Of a DNA stretch of 17,958 nt, positions 13,166-17,958 are shown piece by piece. Origin of the DNA: an uncultured Mesorhizobium sp. (GTDB taxonomy: Bacteria > Pseudomonadota > Alphaproteobacteria > Rhizobiales > Rhizobiaceae); the NCBI GenBank assembly GCA_950071955.1, contig CATMOC010000008.1, positions 1 through 17,958 on the forward strand, given 5' to 3'. The notes beneath the pieces were generated by a model. That model made no database searches. It had not been told where the DNA came from and was given only the letters and a program-made list of their open reading frames with translations. Both the position numbers and the translations under genes were made by a program. The stretch's first letter is position 1. Each line of letters starts with the position of its first letter.

Positions 13166-13873
13166 ATGACGAATCAACCCGATCCGGCGCGTTTCGAAGG
13201 CATCACCGACTGGGTGTTCGACCTCGACAACACGCTCTACCCTCACCACTCGAATCTCTTCTCGCAGATCGACGTGAAGATGACGGCCTACGTGTCGGAA
13301 CTCCTGCAACTGCCCCGCGACGAAGCCCGAGCCTTGCAGAAGGAACTCTATCTCCAGTACGGAACCACTCTGAACGGGCTCATGGAGCGCCACGGGATCG
13401 ATCCCGACGATTTCCTCCAGAAAGTGCACGACATCGACTATTCCTGGGTCGCACCGCATCCGGAACTCGGCGAGGAAATCAGGAAGCTGCCGGGGCGCAA
13501 GTTCATCTTCACCAACGGCGACCGCAACCATGCCGAACGCACCGCGCGCCAGCTCGGCATCCTCGATCATTTCGACGACATCTTCGACATCGTCGCGGCC
13601 GGGCTGGTGCCGAAGCCTGCGCGCGAAACCTACGACAAATTCTCCGCCCTGCACCGGGTCGCCGGCCCGCAGGCTGCCATGTTCGAGGACCTCGCCCGCA
13701 ATCTCGCGGTCCCCAAGTCGCTCGGCATGACCACGGTGCTGATCGTTCCGAAGAACTTCGAGCCGACGTTCTCGGAAATCTGGGAGCGCAATCCCGACGA
13801 CGCGGACGACGTGGATTACGTCACAGACGATCTGGCCGAATTCCTGCGGACGATCAACCGGCGGAACGCCTAA
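13166..13873 (+). CDS. HAD-family pyrimidine 5'-nucleotidase
   Basis: A cytoplasmic phosphatase of the haloacid dehalogenase superfamily, of the type annotated as pyrimidine 5'-nucleotidase (SDT1-like), which dephosphorylates UMP/CMP-type nucleotides. The 235 residues contain all four HAD motifs: FDLDNTLYPH with nucleophile D19 and acid/base D21, T116 in FIFTNGDRNHAE, K150 in LVPKPARETYDKF, and E174/D175 in MFEDLARNL. The helical cap between motifs I and II (about 27-100) includes LYLQYGTTLNGLM, a stretch typical of this subfamily. ATG 13166 has no strong ribosome binding site. The gene is commonly found near dapD and argB in rhizobia, as here, though the reason is unknown. It converges with the LOG-family gene across a hairpin. 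Confidence 0.93.
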   Translation: MTNQPDPARFEGITDWVFDLDNTLYPHHSNLFSQIDVKMTAYVSELLQLPRDEARALQKELYLQYGTTLNGLMERHGIDPDDFLQKVHDIDYSWVAPHPELGEEIRKLPGRKFIFTNGDRNHAERTARQLGILDHFDDIFDIVAAGLVPKPARETYDKFSALHRVAGPQAAMFEDLARNLAVPKSLGMTTVLIVPKNFEPTFSEIWERNPDDADDVDYVTDDLAEFLRTINRRNA

Positions 13874-13882
13874 TCCGGCCAG

Positions 13883-13904
13883 ACCGGGCGGGCGAAGACC
13901 CGGT
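13883..13904. terminator. Hairpin between convergent HAD and LOG-family genes
   Basis: ACCGGG (13883-13888) and CCCGGT (13899-13904) flank a ten-base loop in the 30-base convergent gap, touching the stop codon of the minus-strand gene. A terminator role is suggested only by position; there is no T-tract. Confidence 0.4.
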
Positions 13905-14746
13905 TACGGAATCTCGTAGAAGCGCCGGATGCAGTCCCAGGCTTCGTCCGCGGTGTCGGCATAGTCGATGATGTGCTGGTCGCCGGGCGATATTGTGCCC
14001 TGCTCGGCGAGGAAATCGAGATCGATCGCGCGTTCCCAAAACGACCGGCCGAAGAGGATGACGGGCACCCGCTCCATCCGCCCGGTCTGGATCAGCGTCA
14101 GCGTCTCGAAGAACTCGTCCATGGTCCCGAAACCGCCGGGGAAGATCGCGACGGCCTTGGCGCGCATGATGAAATGCATCTTGCGGATCGCGAAATAGTG
14201 GAAATTGAAGCACAGTTCGGGCGTGACGTAGAGGTTCGGCGCCTGCTCGTGCGGCAACACGATGTTGAGCCCGATCGAGGGAGCCCCGACATCCGCCGCC
14301 CCGCGGTTTCCCGCCTCCATGACGCCGGGGCCGCCTCCGGTCACGATCACGAACTCGCGATAGCGCGAAGTCGCCGAGTGCTCCGAGCACAGCCGAGCGA
14401 ACTGGCGCGCCTCCTCGTAGTACCTGCTGTTGGCCTCGAGGTTCTTCTGCTGAACCTCGTTCTTGGCCGCCCAGGCCTCGCCGCCGGGCTCGGGAATACG
14501 CGCGCCGCCGAACAGGATCACCGTCGAGCGGATGCCGCGTTCGGCAAGAATCATCTCCGGCTTCATCAATTCGAGCTGAAGCCTGACCGGACGCAGGTCC
14601 CGTTGCGTGAGAAAATCGGCATCGTCCCACGCCAGCCGGTAGGCGGGCGACTGCGTCTGCGGCGTGTGCGGAACGCTGCGGGCACGCTGCAGATCCTCGT
14701 CCGAATGGGGAAGCGGCGTCCAGCCGCCTTCTTTCCGTTCATTCAT
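13904..14746 (-). CDS. LOG-family (TIGR00730-type) nucleotide phosphoribohydrolase-like protein
   Basis: A cytosolic Rossmann-like protein of the LOG/YgdH group. Family members cleave nucleoside 5'-monophosphates to the free base and ribose 5-phosphate; some activate cytokinins and others act on AMP or related nucleotides. The 280 residues carry both diagnostic motifs: [13 protein letters not shown] at 137-149 and [12 protein letters not shown] at 203-214, the glycine-rich phosphate site with its catalytic glutamate. An extra N-terminal segment of about 70 residues precedes the core ([12 protein letters not shown]), as in the longer class found in alphaproteobacteria. ATG 14746 has no clear ribosome binding site. 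It is transcribed divergently from dapD, with 142 bases between them that must hold both promoters. The substrate cannot be told from sequence. Confidence 0.9.
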   Translation of the reverse strand: MNERKEGGWTPLPHSDEDLQRARSVPHTPQTQSPAYRLAWDDADFLTQRDLRPVRLQLELMKPEMILAERGIRSTVILFGGARIPEPGGEAWAAKNEVQQKNLEANSRYYEEARQFARLCSEHSATSRYREFVIVTGGGPGVMEAGNRGAADVGAPSIGLNIVLPHEQAPNLYVTPELCFNFHYFAIRKMHFIMRAKAVAIFPGGFGTMDEFFETLTLIQTGRMERVPVILFGRSFWERAIDLDFLAEQGTISPGDQHIIDYADTADEAWDCIRRFYEIP

Positions 14747-14888
14747 GGGTATTGTCCGGCCCCTTTTGGTTGCGCCTGTCCCGGGCGCGTCGCGATTGAC
14801 CCTTCATGAGGCTTCAAATAGGTTCCGCGCGACTTTCCGACAGCCTATGGCCTTGCCTCTTAACAGCACGTGTAACGGAGCCGCCCGC

Positions 14889-15743
14889 ATGCCCACTCAG
14901 GACCTCGCCGCACTCGAAAGGACGATCGAGAAGGCATTCGAGGAGCGCGACGGCGTCAACACGAGCACCCGCGGAGAGGTTCGCGAAGCCGTAGAGACCG
15001 CGCTGACCCTGCTCGATCACGGAGAAGCGCGCGTGGCGGAACGGCGCGAAAACGGCGACTGGCACGTGAACCAGTGGCTGAAGAAGGCGGTCATGCTCTC
15101 CTTCCGGCTGAATCCGATGGAGGTCATCAAGGGCGGTCCCGGCGATGCGGTCTGGTGGGACAAGGTTGCTTCCAAATTCGACGGCTGGAGCGCCAACGAA
15201 TTCGAGAAGGCAGGCTTCCGGGCCGTTCCCAACTGCGTGGTGCGGCGCTCGGCCTATATTGCGCCAAACGTGATCCTGATGCCGTCCTTCGTCAATCTCG
15301 GCGCCTATGTGGACACCGGCACCATGGTGGACACCTGGGCGACAGTCGGGTCCTGTGCGCAGATCGGCAAGAACGTGCACCTGTCGGGCGGCGTCGGCAT
15401 CGGCGGGGTGCTGGAGCCCATTCAGGCGGGACCGACCATCATCGAGGACAATTGCTTCATCGGCGCCCGCTCCGAAGTGGTCGAGGGGTGCATCGTGCGC
15501 GAAGGCTCGGTGCTCGGGATGGGCGTCTTCATCGGCAAGTCGACCAAGATCGTCGATCGAGAGACAGGCGAGATATCGTACGGCGAGGTTCCACCCTATT
15601 CGGTGGTCGTGGCCGGCACCATGCCCGGCAAGGCGCTGCCCAACGGTGAGCCCGGTCCGAGCCTATACTGTGCCGTGATCGTCAAGCGCGTCGACGAGAA
15701 GACGCGCTCGAAGACCTCGATCAACGAGTTGCTGAGGGACTGA
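14889..15743 (+). CDS. dapD: 2,3,4,5-tetrahydropyridine-2,6-dicarboxylate N-succinyltransferase
   Basis: It transfers a succinyl group from succinyl-CoA to tetrahydrodipicolinate in the succinylase route to diaminopimelate and lysine. The 284 residues show the DapD N-terminal helical domain ([32 protein letters not shown]) followed by left-handed beta-helix hexapeptide repeats from about 120 to 245. These include [56 protein letters not shown] and [17 protein letters not shown]. The C-terminal strand [20 protein letters not shown] is also typical. ATG 14889 matches the family N-terminus and has GGAG eight bases upstream; a frame open further left has no family sequence. It is followed on the same strand by DUF805, a two-TM protein and dapE, another enzyme of this route. 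Confidence 0.97.
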   Translation: MPTQDLAALERTIEKAFEERDGVNTSTRGEVREAVETALTLLDHGEARVAERRENGDWHVNQWLKKAVMLSFRLNPMEVIKGGPGDAVWWDKVASKFDGWSANEFEKAGFRAVPNCVVRRSAYIAPNVILMPSFVNLGAYVDTGTMVDTWATVGSCAQIGKNVHLSGGVGIGGVLEPIQAGPTIIEDNCFIGARSEVVEGCIVREGSVLGMGVFIGKSTKIVDRETGEISYGEVPPYSVVVAGTMPGKALPNGEPGPSLYCAVIVKRVDEKTRSKTSINELLRD

Positions 15744-15812
15744 TATTGCTCATAGCTCGAAGCCCACTCGGCTCGTTCGACGCTTTCCATCGCGACGGGG
15801 GGACGGCTTCGC

Positions 15813-16175
15813 TTGCCTGACGCATCCAAGATCAGCTGGTTCTTCTTCGGTTTCCAGGGCCGGATCGACAGACAGGCGTTCGCGCTCGGAGGGCTGCTCC
15901 TGTACGTCGCGCGGCTGTATCCGGTCTACCGCATCATCGCGACCACCGATGAAGCGGCACAGTCGTTCTGGGGCGGGATCTTCCTGATCGTTATCGGCGT
16001 CGCCCTCGTCTCGCACGTGGCGATGTGCGCCAAGCGCCTGCACGACATCAACCGGTCCGGCTGGCTGGCACTCCTGTTCGTCGTCGGCGATATCCTGATG
16101 TTCCTGGTGCTTTGCTTCCTGCCCGGCACCAAGGGACCGAACAGGTTCGGCAGCCAGACCAACGCCCCCCGGTAG
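15813..16175 (+). CDS. DUF805 membrane protein
   Basis: A small inner-membrane protein of 120 residues in the DUF805 family, of unknown function. It shows the family landmarks: FFGFQGRIDRQAFALG near the N-terminus, the loop AKRLHDINRSGWLALL at 73-88, and FLPGTKGPNRFG near the end. Three to four hydrophobic helices lie at about 24-42, 52-70, 83-102. The only usable start after the in-frame stop at 15753 is TTG 15813, with a G-rich run (GGGGGGACGG) roughly ten bases upstream. It sits between dapD and dapE, five bases before the next gene, so it is probably co-transcribed with them. That position is, from memory, conserved in Mesorhizobium relatives, but a link to lysine or peptidoglycan synthesis is only a guess. 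Confidence 0.88.
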   Translation: MPDASKISWFFFGFQGRIDRQAFALGGLLLYVARLYPVYRIIATTDEAAQSFWGGIFLIVIGVALVSHVAMCAKRLHDINRSGWLALLFVVGDILMFLVLCFLPGTKGPNRFGSQTNAPR

Positions 16176-16180
16176 CCGGC

Positions 16181-16897
16181 ATGCCCTACCGGACGCTCTC
16201 GCCAGCCCTGATCATCGAGACCGCCGAAATTCTCGACCGACGCGTGGAGGAGCGTTTCGCGGCCTCGGGCATCAGCAGGGTCGCGCGCGAACTGGTATCG
16301 CTGTCGCGCGACGTCGCGAAAGGTGCGCGCGATCTGGAAGGGCCGATCTGGTGGCTGAGAGCGCTGATCGCGGCGGCGATCGTCGCCGGCGCGTCGATGT
16401 TCGCCTTCGTCGGCACCATCGTGCCGCTCGACCGCATGTCGAGCGATGCGCTGGAATCCGTGCAGGGCTTCGAAGCCTCGCTGAACACGCTGCTCCTGAT
16501 GGGTGTCGGGCTGTTCTCGCTAGTCACGCTCGAGGAGAGGATCAAGCGCAAACGCGTGTTTCGCCAGTTGCACGGCATCCGCTCGCTGATCCACGTGATC
16601 GACATGCACCAGCTGACGAAGGATCCCGCAGCGCTTTCGGAGAGCTTCAAGCGGACCCGGAGTTCGCCCGATCGTTCGCTCGGTCCAGCGGAACTGACGC
16701 GCTATCTGGATTACTGCTCCGAGATGCTCTCCATCACCGGCAAGCTCGCCGCCCTCTACGCGCAGTCCGTCAACGACACGGTGGTCCTCGAAGCGGTCAA
16801 CGACATCGAGGAACTCGGCTCCAATCTTTCGCGCAAGATCTGGCAGAAGATCATGCTGATCGATCATTCAGCGCATCGCCCGGAGCGGCGGCGCTAG
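16181..16897 (+). CDS. Uncharacterised two-TM protein with conserved C-terminal helical domain
   Basis: A 238-residue protein of unknown function. A basic/amphipathic N-terminal part (residues 1-55) is followed by two membrane helices (about 57-83, LRALIAAAIVAGASMFAFVG, and 101-117, LNTLLLMGVGLFSLVTL). A C-terminal cytoplasmic helical region carries distinctive stretches: RQLHGIRSLIHVIDMHQLTKDP (the first 20 at 128-147), RYLDYCSEMLSITGKLAALY (174-193) and VNDIEELGSNLSRKIWQKIM (207-226 and neighbours). I recall this C-terminal pattern in other bacterial proteins without an assigned role. ATG 16181 lies five bases after the DUF805 stop, indicating an operon; a frame open to 16025 overlaps DUF805 and is not favoured. 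A topology with both termini in the cytoplasm fits the charges. No catalytic motif is evident; the H/D/Y/C residues listed are candidates only. Confidence 0.8.
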   Translation: MPYRTLSPALIIETAEILDRRVEERFAASGISRVARELVSLSRDVAKGARDLEGPIWWLRALIAAAIVAGASMFAFVGTIVPLDRMSSDALESVQGFEASLNTLLLMGVGLFSLVTLEERIKRKRVFRQLHGIRSLIHVIDMHQLTKDPAALSESFKRTRSSPDRSLGPAELTRYLDYCSEMLSITGKLAALYAQSVNDTVVLEAVNDIEELGSNLSRKIWQKIMLIDHSAHRPERRR

Positions 16898-16970
16898 GCG
16901 GCAATGTCGCTCGCGGGCGGCGTCCCCGCGCGGCCCCGGCGCACCCGCCGTGCCGATCGGACCGACTGGG

Positions 16971-16986
16971 GTGCGCGTTTGCGCAC
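16971..16986 (+). promoter_or_regulatory. Small hairpin in the leader region before dapE
   Basis: GTGCGC-GTTT-GCGCAC is a perfect 6-bp stem with a tetraloop, in the 126-base gap before dapE and 37 bases upstream of its ATG. It could be a weak terminator of the preceding gene or part of the dapE 5' leader. Nothing else in this gap is recognisable. Confidence 0.35.
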
Positions 16987-17023
16987 GGTGACAGGGCAGC
17001 CGCTTTGGACTATCGCTGCCACG

Positions 17024-17958
17024 ATGAACCCGACCACTGATCCCGCTGCGGTGCTGACCACGCTGATCCGCTGTCCCTCGGTGACGCCGGCCGAGGGTGG
17101 AGCGCTCGCCGCGCTGGAGACATTCCTGGCGCCCCTCGGGTTCCACGTCGATCGGCCGGTCTTTTCCGAACCCGGCACGCCGGACATCGAGAATCTCTAT
17201 GCCCGGATTTCCGGCAACGGACCGCATCTGATGTTTGCCGGACATACAGACGTCGTGCCGGTCGGGGACGAAGCCTCCTGGAAGCACCCGCCATTCGGCG
17301 CGGAGGTTTCAAACGGCTTCATATTCGGCCGTGGCGCGGTCGACATGAAAGGCGGCATCGCCTGTTTCGTTGCCGCCGTCGCCCGCTACATCGAACGCAA
17401 CGGGCTCCCGAAAGGCTCCGTGTCGCTGCTGATCACCGGCGACGAGGAAGGCCCGGCGGTCAACGGTACCGTCAAGCTGCTGGACTGGGCCGCGAAAAAG
17501 GGCGAGACGTGGGACGCGGCGATCGTCGGGGAGCCGACGAATCCGGGCGCTCTGGGCGACATGATCAAGATCGGCAGGCGGGGTTCGCTCTCCGGAACGA
17601 TCGTGGTGACCGGCAAGCAGGGCCATGCCGCCTACCCGCATCTGGCCGACAATCCCGTGCGCGGGATCGTGACGCTGGTGGAAGCGCTGATGCATCCGGC
17701 ATTCGACGCGGGTACGGCCGACTTCCAGCCGACGAACCTGGAGGTGACGTCGATCGACGTCGGCAATGCCGCGACGAACGTCATCCCGGCAAAGGCGACG
17801 GCGTCCTTCAACGTCCGCTTCAACGACACGTGGACCGCCGAGACGATCCAGGCCGAGATCCACAACCGGCTCGACCGAGCCTCCACCCGCGCCATCCTGC
17901 GCCCCGATCGGGAAGAGCCGATCCGGTTCGAGATCGAATGGCGCGACCGCCCCAGCCA
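17024..17958 (+). CDS. dapE: Succinyl-diaminopimelate desuccinylase (right end outside window)
   Basis: A zinc-dependent M20-family hydrolase that removes succinate from N-succinyl-LL-diaminopimelate, leading to LL-DAP for lysine and peptidoglycan. The first 311 residues are present. Metal and catalytic residues are in [11 protein letters not shown] (H74, D76), [10 protein letters not shown] (D107) and [11 protein letters not shown] (general base E141 and ligand E142). The dimerisation lid insert is visible as [18 protein letters not shown]. The last metal histidine and about 70-90 residues lie beyond the window, judged from the usual family length. ATG 17024 fits the family N-terminus ([17 protein letters not shown]). 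It is on the same strand as dapD, DUF805 and the two-TM gene, so both Dap enzymes flank two uncharacterised membrane proteins. Confidence 0.96.
   Translation, partial: MNPTTDPAAVLTTLIRCPSVTPAEGGALAALETFLAPLGFHVDRPVFSEPGTPDIENLYARISGNGPHLMFAGHTDVVPVGDEASWKHPPFGAEVSNGFIFGRGAVDMKGGIACFVAAVARYIERNGLPKGSVSLLITGDEEGPAVNGTVKLLDWAAKKGETWDAAIVGEPTNPGALGDMIKIGRRGSLSGTIVVTGKQGHAAYPHLADNPVRGIVTLVEALMHPAFDAGTADFQPTNLEVTSIDVGNAATNVIPAKATASFNVRFNDTWTAETIQAEIHNRLDRASTRAILRPDREEPIRFEIEWRDRPS

Overview
The window reads as high-GC alphaproteobacterial chromosome. From about position 480 to the right edge, the gene content and protein sequences suit Hyphomicrobiales, probably Mesorhizobium/Phyllobacteriaceae-like: tamA-tamB, argB, a pyrimidine 5'-nucleotidase, dapD, a DUF805 protein and dapE. 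This placement rests on recognising families, not on a search. The first ~420 bases look different. They hold an hfq-like gene followed by the first ~36 codons of hflX, the usual alphaproteobacterial order, but the wording of both is closer to what I recall from Sphingomonadales. Both hflX and tamB stop making sense at the same place (about 423-476), so the window contains a breakpoint: either a chimeric assembly join or a real rearrangement.

Layout: (1) 1-422, hfq-like gene and hflX 5' fragment on +. (2) 423-4072, tamB (3' part missing) and tamA on -, overlapping by four bases. (3) 4073-6262, a 350-base spacer with a nested inverted repeat, a secreted protein of two DM9 repeats, a remnant of a short-chain dehydrogenase, a response regulator whose C-terminal half resembles sigma region 2, and a 53-residue membrane protein. 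(4) 6263-7159, argB, ending at a strong hairpin shared with the convergent next operon. (5) 7231-13019, a minus-strand accessory block: a 57-residue twin-arginine-type protein coupled to a GMC oxidoreductase, an EamA transporter, a 68-base three-stem palindromic element, a TetR-DHA2 efflux pair with a visible promoter/operator, and a membrane diguanylate cyclase. (6) 13166-17958, HAD pyrimidine nucleotidase (+), LOG-family protein (-), then dapD, DUF805, an uncharacterised two-TM protein and dapE on +, dapE being cut by the right edge.

The recognisable pathways are outer-membrane assembly (TamA/TamB), arginine synthesis (ArgB) and lysine/diaminopimelate synthesis (DapD and DapE, two steps of the succinylase branch). 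The block between argB and the HAD gene looks accessory: redox enzyme, export, efflux and c-di-GMP signalling. No tRNA, rRNA, CRISPR array, insertion sequence or prophage gene was seen. The points most worth a second look are the breakpoint, the DM9 protein, the REC/sigma-2-like regulator, the three-stem element and the TetR operator on what appears to be a leaderless promoter.
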